From: an uncultured Piscirickettsiaceae bacterium
GTDB taxonomy: Bacteria; Pseudomonadota; Gammaproteobacteria; Methylococcales; Cycloclasticaceae
Direction of reading: 5' to 3'
Assembly: GCA_913061075.1 (NCBI GenBank)
Contig: CAJXSK010000002.1
Span: 248,001 to 312,000, forward strand
DNA: 64,000 bases
Shown here: piece by piece, positions 27,612 to 36,996 of the stretch
Numbering within the stretch: the first letter of the stretch is position 1
Layout: each line of letters opens with the position of its first letter
Made by a program: the position numbers and the translations under genes
The notes under the pieces: model-generated
Told to the model about the DNA's origin: nothing
Databases searched by the model: none
Seen by the model: only the letters and a program-made list of their open reading frames with translations

Positions 27612-28580
27612 ATGCTTATTAAAAAACCAGCGTTACTAACAGAGAGCCACACAACCCCAAAACAAGATTTTGAGAAAAGCCGACCTTTAATTTCCGCTTC
27701 TCGTCGTCAATTTATGGCGCAAAGCTCAACTGTTATGTTGGTCGGTGGATTAGCGCCTAGCACGCTTTGGGCGGGTAATAAAATTGAGAATTATAGTAAA
27801 AGTAAGTTTTCCCTTAAAGAAAAGCCGACGCCCTATGAGTATGTAACAACCTACAATAATTTTTATGAATTTGGTACGTCTAAAGGGGACCCTGCTGTAC
27901 GTGCACATTTACTCAAAACCAAACCATGGAGCGTCACGGTTGAAGGTGAAGTGGGTAAGCCGGGTGTTTACGATTTGGAAGATATTCTAAAACGCCAACA
28001 ACTGGAAGAGCGCATTTATCGCTTACGTTGTGTCGAAGCGTGGTCTATGGTCGTCCCGTGGATTGGCTTTTCGTTAGCTGACCTTATTAAGCAGATGGAG
28101 CCAACGTCGAAGGCTAAGTACGTTGAATTTACAACCTTGTATGACCCTGAACAAATGCCGGGACAAAATCGTCGAACGTTAAAGTGGCCCTATACAGAAG
28201 GGTTACGAATGGACGAAGCGATGAATCCTTTAACACTCATGGCGACGGGTTTATATGGCGAACAAATGCCTAATCAAAATGGTGCGCCGTTACGTTTGAT
28301 TGTGCCGTGGAAGTACGGGTTTAAAAGTATTAAATCGATTGTCAAGATTAGGCTAATTGAGCAGATGCCAAAAACATCATGGAATGAGTCAGCTAAAAAC
28401 GAGTATGGATTTTATGCCAATGTGAATCCACAGGTGCCTCATCCAAGGTGGAGTCAAAGTCGCGAACGTATAATCGGGGCTTCTTTATTTACGCCAAAAC
28501 GTAAGACAGAGATGTTTAATGGGTACGGCGAACAAGTAGCCAGTATGTATAAAGATATGAACCTAAAAACCTTTTTTTAA
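27612..28580 (+). CDS. msrP: Protein-methionine-sulfoxide reductase catalytic subunit MsrP
   Basis: 322 residues. A periplasmic molybdenum enzyme that repairs oxidised methionine. Twin-arginine signal SRRQFM at 30-35 is followed by a hydrophobic stretch; the molybdenum-ligating cysteine is C140 in [18 protein letters not shown]. The tail [16 protein letters not shown] is family-typical. The start is the ATG at 27612, which has AAGGA six bases upstream; a GTG at 27588 would only lengthen the signal peptide. It is followed by msrQ, its haem-b membrane partner. Confidence 0.96.
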   Translation: MLIKKPALLTESHTTPKQDFEKSRPLISASRRQFMAQSSTVMLVGGLAPSTLWAGNKIENYSKSKFSLKEKPTPYEYVTTYNNFYEFGTSKGDPAVRAHLLKTKPWSVTVEGEVGKPGVYDLEDILKRQQLEERIYRLRCVEAWSMVVPWIGFSLADLIKQMEPTSKAKYVEFTTLYDPEQMPGQNRRTLKWPYTEGLRMDEAMNPLTLMATGLYGEQMPNQNGAPLRLIVPWKYGFKSIKSIVKIRLIEQMPKTSWNESAKNEYGFYANVNPQVPHPRWSQSRERIIGASLFTPKRKTEMFNGYGEQVASMYKDMNLKTFF

Positions 28581-28593
28581 AGGTTCATAACGT

Positions 28594-29211
28594 ATGGCAA
28601 AAAAAAGGTTATCTCGCTTTCAATGGGGTGTTATTAAAACGATGGTCTTCGTTGTTTGTTTGCTGCCTTTTGCAGTAATTACATGGGATGCATTGAATGA
28701 CTTACTGGGTGCTGACCCAATTCAAACGTTACATTTTAGAACGGGTGATTGGACGTTACGGTTCTTGTTGATTACGCTAACGATGACGCCTATTCAGCGG
28801 TTGCTTAAGACGCCAGTACCGATTCGTTTCCGGCGAATGTTTGGCCTGTTTACTTTCTTTTATGCAAGCCTACATCTGCTGGTGTGGTTAGTGTTGGATC
28901 AATCGTTTAGCTTAGACAATATGATAGAAGATGTGCCAGAAAGCCCATATATTATATTAGGCTTGGCAGCCTATATCATGTTGATGTTGCTTGCAGTGAC
29001 CTCAACAGCCGGGATGATGAGACGCCTAGGTAGAAAGTGGGATTCGTTACATAAATTAGTTTACGTGATTGCTATAGCGGGCGTTGTTCACTTTTTTTGG
29101 CTAACAAAATTAGATTATCAAGAGCCTATTATTTACGCCATCGCGTTATCAGCGTTGTTAGCATTTAGATGGCGCAAGTTTAAAGCAATGTTTTCTTTCA
29201 GTAATGGTTAA
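28594..29211 (+). CDS. msrQ: MsrQ haem-binding membrane subunit
   Basis: 205 residues with five or six transmembrane helices of the ferric-reductase-like fold. It passes electrons from the quinone pool or flavin reductase to MsrP. Conserved features are TGDWTLRFLLITLTMTPIQR, FTFFYASLHLLVWL with a haem-ligand His, and GRKWDSLHKLVYVIAIAGVVHFFW with two further His. It starts 13 bp after msrP, the standard pair. It overlaps the yheT-like gene by 8 bp. Confidence 0.95.
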   Translation: MAKKRLSRFQWGVIKTMVFVVCLLPFAVITWDALNDLLGADPIQTLHFRTGDWTLRFLLITLTMTPIQRLLKTPVPIRFRRMFGLFTFFYASLHLLVWLVLDQSFSLDNMIEDVPESPYIILGLAAYIMLMLLAVTSTAGMMRRLGRKWDSLHKLVYVIAIAGVVHFFWLTKLDYQEPIIYAIALSALLAFRWRKFKAMFSFSNG

Positions 29212-30187
29212 TCAGTTCATACCCGCAAAGTGGTTATCTAATCCACATGTACAAACACTATGGCCTTCTTTTTTTCGAAAATCGCTAGATTTAAATCGTG
29301 TGAGAGAACGTTTTAAAACGCCCGATGGCGATTTTTTCGACGTAGATTGGTATGGCAGTGGTGATAAAGGCATCGTTATACTACTTCACGGTTTAACGGG
29401 CTGTTCTAATTCCCATTATGTGTTGGGTTTACAGTTTAAGCTTGAACAACAAGGTTTTACGGTTGCGGCCATAAACTTTCGTGCCTGCAGTGGTGAGCCT
29501 AATCTAAAAGCGGGTAGTTATCATGCAGGGTTCACGAATGATATTCACCAATTGTATCAAACGGTTCGCGCCCGCCATCCAAAGGGTCCGATTTATACGG
29601 TGGGTTTTTCCTTAGGTGGGAATATTATGCTGAAGTGGCTAGGCGAAAAGTCGACTGAATTGGACATTGCAGCAGCAGTGACAGTGTCTGTCCCATATAA
29701 GTTAGCCAATTGTGCGGATAAAGTGGATCAAGGGTTTTCGAAAATTTACCGTGAACATCTGATTGGTGCAATGAAAAAGAAGTTAGCCAATAAACGATTA
29801 TTTTTTAAAACGAACAACATGTTGAAGGAATTCGAAAAACTAGATGCATTAGGCGATATTAGTTGGGTTAAATCGTTTTGGGAGTTTGATCATCACGTAG
29901 TGGCGGTGTTACATGGGTTTGATGGTGTCGACGACTATTATGAACAGTGCGGTTCAATAAGCTACTTGAAAGATATAAAAGTACCCACGTTATTAATTCA
30001 CGCAAAGGATGACCCATTTATGTCACCGGCTGTTTTGCCACAAGAAAGTGAGCTGTCAGACACTACCCAGTTATTTGTAACTGATCAGGGTGGGCATGTT
30101 GGGTTTATCAGTCGGGGTGGAGAGCCGAGTAAGCGGTATTGGTTGGAGCAAGTGATCCCCCAATTTATTAAAGACGCAGACAGTTGA
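29204..30187 (+). CDS. YheT-family alpha/beta hydrolase
   Basis: 327 residues. The opening SNPHVQTLWPSFFRK is diagnostic for the YheT/EMB8 branch. Other marks are LLHGLTGCSNSHYV (oxyanion region), the nucleophile in VGFSLGGNIMLKWLGE, and the C-terminal DDPFMSP and GGHVGFI with catalytic Asp and His. These are predicted esterases; the substrate is unknown. Its start overlaps the msrQ end by 8 bp. Confidence 0.92.
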   Translation: MVNQFIPAKWLSNPHVQTLWPSFFRKSLDLNRVRERFKTPDGDFFDVDWYGSGDKGIVILLHGLTGCSNSHYVLGLQFKLEQQGFTVAAINFRACSGEPNLKAGSYHAGFTNDIHQLYQTVRARHPKGPIYTVGFSLGGNIMLKWLGEKSTELDIAAAVTVSVPYKLANCADKVDQGFSKIYREHLIGAMKKKLANKRLFFKTNNMLKEFEKLDALGDISWVKSFWEFDHHVVAVLHGFDGVDDYYEQCGSISYLKDIKVPTLLIHAKDDPFMSPAVLPQESELSDTTQLFVTDQGGHVGFISRGGEPSKRYWLEQVIPQFIKDADS

Positions 30188-30235
30188 ATTCATGCGCCGT
30201 TGTAATGTTGAGCTTGTTTTGTAATAAACACGTGT

Positions 30236-30604
30236 ATGTACTATGATTTGTATCAACATATGATTATTTCATTTAAAAAACCAACTCGACATTTTGCACA
30301 TATAATACTATGTGGGCTGGTGTTGTTTACGTTGATATTTACAACGGTAGTGAACGCATCGGCTGATACAACAGCTGTTTGTAAAGACATGGTGATGCAA
30401 GAGTCGATGGCTGAAAGTGCTGACTGTTGCGAGTTAGATGTAATGCCAGACTGCTGCAAAACGTGTAACGCCAGTGTGCAATATTTTTCAGATTCAATTG
30501 AGTTTTCTATCGATAAACCTGAAACAGCGACTGTTGGTCGTGTGGTTTTGCAATACTCGTCTATAAACCCTTCCCCCTTGCTTAGGCCCCCCGTCATTTC
30601 ATAA
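30236..30604 (+). CDS. Small Cys-rich exported protein leading the Cu/Ag efflux operon
   Basis: 122 residues. A hydrophobic segment at about 22-40 acts as signal peptide or anchor, after which come a lone Cys (AVCKDM), then DCCELDVMPDCCKTCN near residues 64-80: six cysteines within about 16 residues, plus several methionines. This is a plausible periplasmic soft-metal (Cu+/Ag+) binding protein. I know no named family for it. An ATG at 30260 is an alternative start. It lies 57 bp upstream of the tolC-like gene and likely belongs to the same transcript. Confidence 0.65.
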   Translation: MYYDLYQHMIISFKKPTRHFAHIILCGLVLFTLIFTTVVNASADTTAVCKDMVMQESMAESADCCELDVMPDCCKTCNASVQYFSDSIEFSIDKPETATVGRVVLQYSSINPSPLLRPPVIS

Positions 30605-30616
30605 ACGTTATTTTGT

Positions 30617-30632
30617 ACCCGCTTACGTGGGT
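30617..30632 (+). terminator. Weak hairpin between Cys-rich gene and cusC-type gene
   Basis: A 6-bp stem ACCCGC/GTGGGT (one G-T pair) with a TTAC loop, followed by GTTTGTTAATAATTTTT. It could be a leaky terminator or an mRNA stabiliser; it is a weak structure. Confidence 0.35.
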
Positions 30633-30660
30633 GTTTGTTAATAATTTTTAGGGAGATGAC

Positions 30661-31923
30661 ATGCGTCAACTCAACGTTTTTTTAAGTCAAATCAGCTGTG
30701 CCGTGTTTTTATCTTTTTCGTCGCTCGTGCTTGCGTCAAACTTATCGTTAACTGATGCGGAAAATGCTGCTCTAGTTGCTGACCCGGCTATAGAGAGAAA
30801 TGATGCACTGGCAGCGTCAATATCTGAAACTGCCATTGCCGATGGTCAATTAGCTGACCCTAAACTCACATTTGGTTTATTCAATTTGCCTAGTGATGAT
30901 TTTGATTTAAATAAAAATTCGGCGACTCAATTAAGACTAGGCGTAAAACAAGCCTTGCCAAAAGGCGATACGTTACGGTTTAAAAAGCTAAAGGGTGCGC
31001 AATATGCTTTAGCTAAAAAACACCAAACGGAGTGGTTGAAAAGGAAGACGTTACTTGATGTTCGACTGAGTTATTTGGAGTCCTTTTATCATCAAGGCAC
31101 AGTTGAGATTTTAAATAAAAACCGCCGTTACTTTGTTGATTTATTAAAAACCACAGAAAACTTTTATGGTGTTGGAAGAGTAAACCAACAAGATGTTTTA
31201 TTGGCAAAGCTTGAACTATCTCGTCTGGAAGACCGTATCAATCAGGCACAAAATTTATTCGAAATAAACAAAGCGATGTTAGGCAAATGGGTGCCTAGCG
31301 CCCAACAGCAGGATTTAGACGATAAATTACCGATGTTAAAGAGTCCTACAAGCTTAAAACAAACAGAACTGTCGTTAATTCATCACCCCATGGTGCAAAT
31401 TGATGATGCATTGGTGGCAGCCGCTAAACAAGATGTACTGTTGGCTGAAGAGCAATATAAGCCGGGTTTTAACGTGGGCGTTGAATACCGTAAACGCTTT
31501 GGAGACGAGCTGAATGGACAGCATCGTGCAGATTTGGTCGCTGCGATGGTGACGATGGAGCTGCCAATTTTTCCTGAAAAACGTCAGGATAAAAGACTGT
31601 CTTCAAGTCAGTATGGGTATCAGTCGTTTAAATTAAAGCGCTCAGATACGTTGCGAAATATGCGCCAACAATTGAATCAGCATTACGGTAATTGGCTGCG
31701 CTTAACGGAACGTTCCGAACGTTATAAAACCTACTTGCAACAACAAGCAACGGAAAATACGAAAGCGGCTCTACGTGCTTACCAAAGTGGCGTGGCCGAT
31801 TTCTCTACCTTGTTGCAAGCGAGAATAACTGAATTGGAAACAGGCATTCAACATAACCGAATAAATGTAGATAAAACAAAAGCGCAGGCGCGGGTATTGT
31901 TTTATAGCGTTTCAAAAGAGTAA
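30661..31923 (+). CDS. Outer-membrane efflux protein (CusC/CzcC-like, TolC family)
   Basis: 420 residues. Signal peptide at about 1-25 (ends VLASN). The body has the TolC repeat helices and strands; LADPKLTFGLFNLPSDDF and YQSGVADFSTLLQARITELE are typical of the heavy-metal RND branch. It would form the outer-membrane channel of a tripartite efflux pump. It is followed 9 bp later by the adaptor gene. AGGGAG lies ahead of the ATG. Confidence 0.9.
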   Translation: MRQLNVFLSQISCAVFLSFSSLVLASNLSLTDAENAALVADPAIERNDALAASISETAIADGQLADPKLTFGLFNLPSDDFDLNKNSATQLRLGVKQALPKGDTLRFKKLKGAQYALAKKHQTEWLKRKTLLDVRLSYLESFYHQGTVEILNKNRRYFVDLLKTTENFYGVGRVNQQDVLLAKLELSRLEDRINQAQNLFEINKAMLGKWVPSAQQQDLDDKLPMLKSPTSLKQTELSLIHHPMVQIDDALVAAAKQDVLLAEEQYKPGFNVGVEYRKRFGDELNGQHRADLVAAMVTMELPIFPEKRQDKRLSSSQYGYQSFKLKRSDTLRNMRQQLNQHYGNWLRLTERSERYKTYLQQQATENTKAALRAYQSGVADFSTLLQARITELETGIQHNRINVDKTKAQARVLFYSVSKE

Positions 31924-31932
31924 GGAAATAGG

Positions 31933-33135
31933 ATGGATACTTATAAATTATTACGAGTGGTTTTAACGTTAAGCGTTGTTTTCTTATGTGGCGTAACCGT
32001 GACGTTTGCGGATGAAAAGGATGAGAAAAAAGTGTTGTACTGGGTTGCGCCGATGGACCCAAACTTTAAACGGGATAAGCCAGGGAAATCACCCATGGGT
32101 ATGGCGTTGGTGCCTATCTACGAGGATAACGGATCAGGCGGAGGCGTGAGCATTTCGCCAAACGTCGTACAAAACTTTGGAATTCGTGTGGCACCGGTTG
32201 AGCGTACACGCTTGTGGCGTGGCATCAATACGGTGGGTTATGTTGATTATAATGAGGCCAAAGTTAGCCATATTCATTTACGAACAGCAGGGTGGATTGA
32301 GCATTTGGCCACACATTCGGTGGGTGAGCGCTTTAAAAAGGGCGATATTATGCTGGAGCTCTATTCGCCTGAATTGGTGAATGCTCAAGAAGAGTATGTG
32401 CAAGCGCTTAGGTCGGGTAATAAACAACTGATTAAATTATCTGCACGCCGTTTGTCATCTTTAGGTTTGGTTGATAAACAAATAAAGAAACTTAGAAAGA
32501 CACGACAAGTACTGCAAACTGTGCCTGTTTATGCGGACCAGAATGGTGTTGTATCGAAGTTATCAGTTCGTCACGGCATGTATGTAAAACCATCAAACAA
32601 AGTGATGAGTTTGGCAGACTTATCATCCGTTTGGTTGCTTGTTGATGTTTTTGAAAAGCAAGCAAACTGGGTAAAAGTGGGGGATCCTGCCGAAGTTCGT
32701 TTGTCGTATCAACCGGGTAAAGTTTGGAAAGGGAAAGTGAATTATATATACCCATCACTTGATATCAAGACGCGGTCTTTAAAAGTTCGTTTAGTGTTTG
32801 ATAATCGGGGCGAAATGTTAAAGCCGAATATGTTTGCTAAGGTTAAAATTTTCAGTGGCGCAAAGAATAATATCCTTGTCATTCCAACAGAGGCGTTAAT
32901 ACGAACAGGCGTTGAAGAGCGCGTAATTATATCGAAAGGTGACGGGAAGTTTGAGCCAAGAACAGTGACTTCAGGCCTCGAAAGCGGCGATTATATTGAG
33001 TTATTAACGGGTGTTATTGAAGGTGATCAAGTGGTTGTTTCAGGTCAATTTTTAATTGATTCCGAGGCCAGTTTACGCGGGAGCATGAGTAGACTATCCA
33101 CAGATAGTGGTGAAAGCATGCAGGAGATGAAATGA
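31933..33135 (+). CDS. CusB-like periplasmic adaptor of Cu/Ag RND pump
   Basis: 400 residues. Signal peptide to about residue 26 (TVTFA-DEKD). Near residues 36-60, YWVAPMDPNFKRDKPGKSPMGMALVP is a heavy-metal-binding-domain remnant with methionines in place of cysteines, as in CusB. The membrane-fusion core follows: barrel-sandwich (GWIEHLATHSVGERFKKGD), hairpin with QEEYVQALRSG, and beta-barrel (KPNMFAKVKIF). It overlaps the cusA-type gene by 4 bp (ATGA). Confidence 0.93.
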   Translation: MDTYKLLRVVLTLSVVFLCGVTVTFADEKDEKKVLYWVAPMDPNFKRDKPGKSPMGMALVPIYEDNGSGGGVSISPNVVQNFGIRVAPVERTRLWRGINTVGYVDYNEAKVSHIHLRTAGWIEHLATHSVGERFKKGDIMLELYSPELVNAQEEYVQALRSGNKQLIKLSARRLSSLGLVDKQIKKLRKTRQVLQTVPVYADQNGVVSKLSVRHGMYVKPSNKVMSLADLSSVWLLVDVFEKQANWVKVGDPAEVRLSYQPGKVWKGKVNYIYPSLDIKTRSLKVRLVFDNRGEMLKPNMFAKVKIFSGAKNNILVIPTEALIRTGVEERVIISKGDGKFEPRTVTSGLESGDYIELLTGVIEGDQVVVSGQFLIDSEASLRGSMSRLSTDSGESMQEMK

Positions 33136-36100
33136 TCTCGCATGTGATTCATTGGTCGATTAAAAACCGGGTGTTGATACTGCTCCTCACCGGTTTAATT
33201 ACAGGCTGGGGGGTATTGTCGGTAAAGAATATACCGTTGGATGCCATTCCAGATTTATCCGATGTGCAGGTAATTATTAAGACCAATTACCCAGGGCAAG
33301 CACCACAAGTAGTAGAAGACCAGGTGACCTACCCATTAACAACAGCCATGTTATCGGTGCCAAAAGCGGTTAATGTTCGTGGTTATTCATTTTTTGGCGA
33401 TTCGTATGTATACGTTATTTTTGAAGATGGAACAGACTTGTATTGGGCGCGTGCACGTGTGCTTGAATACCTAAGCCAAGCAGCAGCAAACTTGCCAGAA
33501 CAAGCCAAGCCAAAATTAGGCCCAGATGCGACAGGTGTTGGTTGGGTGTATGAATATGCTTTGGTCGACCGCAGCGGGAAAAATGATTTAGCGCAGTTAA
33601 GAAGTTTACAAGACTGGTTCTTGAAATTTGAATTACAAACAGTTCATGGCGTGTCTGAAGTAGCGACGATTGGCGGCATGGTGAAGCAATACCAAGTGAT
33701 TGTTAATCCAGATAGTTTGCGGGCTTATAACTTACCGATAGATGCGGTTAGAAAGGCCATTCAACAAGGTAATCAGGAAACTGGCGGTTCGGTTATTGAA
33801 ATGGCAGAAGCCGAATATATGATTCGTGCGACGGGCTATATCGACAGTTTGGATGATTTAAGAAACATACCAGTGATGGTGAGTAAAGAAGGGACGCCTT
33901 TACTGTTATCAGATGTCGCAGAAATTCGTTTAGGGCCACAAATGCGACGAGGTGTAGCCGAGTTGGACGGTGAAGGTGAAGTGGTTGGTGGCGTTATTGT
34001 GATGCGTTCGGGTGAAAACGCACTAACGACCATTGATGCGGTCAAGGCTAAATTAGAGACGTTAAAGGCTAGCTTGCCTGAAGGTGTGGAGATCGTGACG
34101 ACTTATGATCGTTCCTCATTGATATTACGAGCAGTCGATACGCTTAATTCCAAACTCATTGAAGAGTTTCTTGTGGTCGCTTTAATTTGCGCCATTTTCT
34201 TATTTCATTTTCGCTCATCATTGGTAGTGATTTTATCGTTACCAGTCGGTATTCTCATGGCTTTTATTGTGATGCGCCACTTAGGTATTAATGCCAATAT
34301 CATGTCGTTGGGTGGCATTGCGATTGCGATTGGCGCGATGGTGGATGCGGCGGTGGTAATGATTGAAAACGCGCACAAACAAATGGAAGGAAAAACAATT
34401 AACGATGAGAACCGCTGGCAAATTATCGCCAAAGCAGCGTCTGAAGTGGGGCCGGCGTTATTTTTCTCGTTAGTTATTATTACCCTGAGCTTTCTCCCTG
34501 TGTTTACTTTAGAAGCACAAGAGGGGCGTTTATTTTCACCATTAGCCTATACCAAAACATTTGCTATGGCGGGCGCTGCGTTGTTATCCATTACGCTAGT
34601 GCCTGTGTTAATGGGGTACTTTATTCGTGGCAATATTAGGCCGGAAAGTGAAAACCCAATAAATCGTGGATTAATAACAATATACCGCCCTGCGATTAAT
34701 TGGTTATTGGCATCACCTAAGCAGGTTATTTTGGTTGGGGTTTTATTATTAATGGTGGGATTTTATCCGGCGAACAAGTTGGGCTCAGAATTTATGCCTG
34801 ATTTAGACGAGGGTGATTTGCTGTACATGCCAAGTACATTCCCCTCTATTTCGGTTGGTAAGGCTAAGCAGTTTTTACAGCAAACTGATAAGATTATTAA
34901 AACCACACCTGAAGTAAAAAGCGTCTTTGGTAAAATTGGTCGGGCTGATAGCGCAACGGATCCTGCGCCGTTAACGATGGTTGAAACCACGATTCAATTC
35001 AAGCCTAAATCAGAATGGCGTGAGGGCATGACCATTGAAAAAATTCGCGATGAGTTAGACAGTAAACTGAAAATCCCAGGTATCTCAAATATATGGGTAA
35101 TGCCGATTAAAAACCGTATTGATATGTTGGCAACCGGTATAAAAACGCCCGTTGGCCTTAAAGTGGCTGGCTCGGATTTAAATGTTATTCAAAAAATAGG
35201 CGAACAAATAGAAACGGAGCTTAACCAGTTAGAGGGCACAGCCTCGGTTTATTCTGAAAGAGTGGCATCTGGCCGTTACGTAACGATTGATATTGATCGC
35301 TTAGCAACGGCGCGTTTTGGTCTAAACATCAGTGATGTTCAAATGGTGGTTAAAACCGCGTTGGGCGGTATGGAAGTGGCTCAATCGGTCGAAGGTTTAG
35401 AGCGTTACCCAATTAACATTCGCTACCCACGAGATTATCGGAATACGTTAGAAAAAATCAAGCAGTTGCCGGTTGTTACGCCTAATAACGCGCATATTCC
35501 ACTGTCAGAACTAGCGAATATTCGCATAGAGCAAGGCCCAGGCATGATTAAAACGGAGAATGCTCGCCTTAATGGCTGGATTTATGTGGATGTGTCAGAT
35601 GATGATATTGGTACGTATGTTCAACGGGCAAAAAAACGCATTAATGACACCATACAATTACCGGCGGGGTATTCAATTAGCTGGTCAGGCCAATATGAGT
35701 ATTTACAACGTGCAGCCGATAAAATGAAAACGGTTGTGCCCGCCACGTTGGCCGTCATCATACTGTTGCTGTATTTAAACTTTAGAAACCTAACAGAAGT
35801 AGTGATTATTATAGGCACTTTACCCATGGCTTTAACGGGTGGAATTTGGCTGCTATATTTATTGGGCTACAACTTATCTGTTGCTGTTGCTGTTGGTTTT
35901 ATTGCCTTAGCTGGGGTATCCATAGAAATAGGCGTCATTATGTTGGTGTATTTGAATCAGGCGTTACAAGAACAAATTAAAGCAGCAGAAGAGCGAGGCG
36001 AAGAACTAACAATCGTTGATATACAACAAGCGGTTAAATCGGGCGCATTAAAAAGAATACGACCGATTGTGATGACGGTGATGGCGATTATTGCGGGTTT

Positions 36101-36251
36101 ATTACCTATTATGTTGGGCTCTGGAACAGGCTCAGAAGTGATGCGTCGAATCGCTGCGCCCATGGTTGGCGGCATGCTGAGTACGTTAATTTTTTCATTA
36201 TTTTTGTTACCAGCTATATTTTTGTTATGGAAAACAGCAAAAATAAAATAG
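33132..36251 (+). CDS. cusA: CusA-type heavy-metal efflux RND pump
   Basis: 1039 residues with twelve helices and two large periplasmic loops. The three copper-binding methionines of E. coli CusA (M573, M623, M672) align with M566 in GDLLYMPST, M616 in PLTMVETT, and M665 in RIDMLATGIKTP, with exactly the same spacing (50 and 49). This points to Cu+/Ag+ rather than Zn/Co export. TM4 carries the proton-relay acidic residues in AIGAMVDAAVVMIEN. Full length. Its 3' end is overlapped by a 43-codon relic of another RND tail. Confidence 0.95.
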   Translation: MISHVIHWSIKNRVLILLLTGLITGWGVLSVKNIPLDAIPDLSDVQVIIKTNYPGQAPQVVEDQVTYPLTTAMLSVPKAVNVRGYSFFGDSYVYVIFEDGTDLYWARARVLEYLSQAAANLPEQAKPKLGPDATGVGWVYEYALVDRSGKNDLAQLRSLQDWFLKFELQTVHGVSEVATIGGMVKQYQVIVNPDSLRAYNLPIDAVRKAIQQGNQETGGSVIEMAEAEYMIRATGYIDSLDDLRNIPVMVSKEGTPLLLSDVAEIRLGPQMRRGVAELDGEGEVVGGVIVMRSGENALTTIDAVKAKLETLKASLPEGVEIVTTYDRSSLILRAVDTLNSKLIEEFLVVALICAIFLFHFRSSLVVILSLPVGILMAFIVMRHLGINANIMSLGGIAIAIGAMVDAAVVMIENAHKQMEGKTINDENRWQIIAKAASEVGPALFFSLVIITLSFLPVFTLEAQEGRLFSPLAYTKTFAMAGAALLSITLVPVLMGYFIRGNIRPESENPINRGLITIYRPAINWLLASPKQVILVGVLLLMVGFYPANKLGSEFMPDLDEGDLLYMPSTFPSISVGKAKQFLQQTDKIIKTTPEVKSVFGKIGRADSATDPAPLTMVETTIQFKPKSEWREGMTIEKIRDELDSKLKIPGISNIWVMPIKNRIDMLATGIKTPVGLKVAGSDLNVIQKIGEQIETELNQLEGTASVYSERVASGRYVTIDIDRLATARFGLNISDVQMVVKTALGGMEVAQSVEGLERYPINIRYPRDYRNTLEKIKQLPVVTPNNAHIPLSELANIRIEQGPGMIKTENARLNGWIYVDVSDDDIGTYVQRAKKRINDTIQLPAGYSISWSGQYEYLQRAADKMKTVVPATLAVIILLLYLNFRNLTEVVIIIGTLPMALTGGIWLLYLLGYNLSVAVAVGFIALAGVSIEIGVIMLVYLNQALQEQIKAAEERGEELTIVDIQQAVKSGALKRIRPIVMTVMAIIAGLLPIMLGSGTGSEVMRRIAAPMVGGMLSTLIFSLFLLPAIFLLWKTAKIK

Positions 36252-36358
36252 CCGAATTGACAGTGATGGTAGGTGGCCTGTTTTCTGCGACCTTATTAAC
36301 ATTAGTCGTTATTCCTGCGTTATATTCGTTCTTTTCAAAACAGCACCTTACTCAATAG
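36227..36358 (+). pseudogene. Relic: C-terminal tail of a second heavy-metal RND pump
   Basis: An open frame of 43 codons starting inside the 3' end of cusA in another frame. Its product contains VGGLFSATLLTLVVIPALYS, which matches the last transmembrane helix at the extreme C-terminus of CzcA-type pumps (GGLxSATLLTLxVLPALY). It differs clearly from the tail of the intact CusA here (VGGMLSTLIFSLFLLPAIFL). I infer that it is what remains of a neighbouring or duplicated RND gene after deletion, or of a frame change in the original cusA tail. Confidence 0.65.
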
Positions 36359-36365
36359 GAAAAAC

Positions 36366-36971
36366 ATGTCTGGATGTGATAGTTGCTCGACGGATAACAT
36401 AGCAAAGGCTAGCAAACAGCAAAAACGGGTATTAATCATCGTGTTATTGATTAATGCCAGCATGTTTGTAGTTGAATTTGCAGCGGGCCTAATGAGCCAC
36501 TCTACTGCTTTGATGGCAGACTCGTTAGATATGCTGGCCGATGCACTGATATATGCGATGGGACTGTTTGCTCTTGAGCGTGCAGAACATTGGAAAAACC
36601 GGGCAGCACTGATGAGCGGTATTTTTCAGATGGTATTAGGTGTGGGAATCTTAGTGCAACCTATCTATCTAATCAGCACAAGTAATATGCCAGATGCATT
36701 CAATATGGGGGTGTTTGGTGTGTTGGCGCTGATTGCTAATTCAATCTCTTTTTTCTTGTTAATGGCGTATCGCGATGGTGACATTAATATGCGAGCCACA
36801 TGGGTGTGTACACGAAACGATATGATAAACAACATAGGTGTATTGATAGCGGCAGGGTTAGTCTATTGGCTTTCTTCACCGCTACCAGATATTATTATTG
36901 GCGTGGTCATTGCTTTTATCGTCATGCGTTCTGCTTGGGGTGTGATTCGCGAAGCACGAGAAGAGTTGTGA
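36366..36971 (+). CDS. CDF-superfamily transporter lacking C-terminal domain, Cys-substituted site
   Basis: 201 residues: six predicted helices and no cytoplasmic C-terminal domain. The N-terminus has CDSC (C4, C7). TM2 site is D55-x3-D59 in ADSLDMLADAL. In TM5, the usual His-x3-Asp is C148-x3-D152 in WVCTRNDMINNIG. A thiol in the transport site suggests a softer metal than zinc, which suits its place 115 bp after cusA. It is close to the 'cation transporter' proteins often found next to Cus/Czc systems. The substrate is unproven. Confidence 0.82.
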   Translation: MSGCDSCSTDNIAKASKQQKRVLIIVLLINASMFVVEFAAGLMSHSTALMADSLDMLADALIYAMGLFALERAEHWKNRAALMSGIFQMVLGVGILVQPIYLISTSNMPDAFNMGVFGVLALIANSISFFLLMAYRDGDINMRATWVCTRNDMINNIGVLIAAGLVYWLSSPLPDIIIGVVIAFIVMRSAWGVIREAREEL

Positions 36972-36996
36972 GCTTTTGATTTAGGTTGCTATCAAA

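Noticed and set aside
30253-30669. Minus-strand 138-codon frame over the Cys-rich gene
   Set aside because: It lies antisense to the operon-leading gene and its product has no domain; the plus-strand frame has a signal peptide and operon position.
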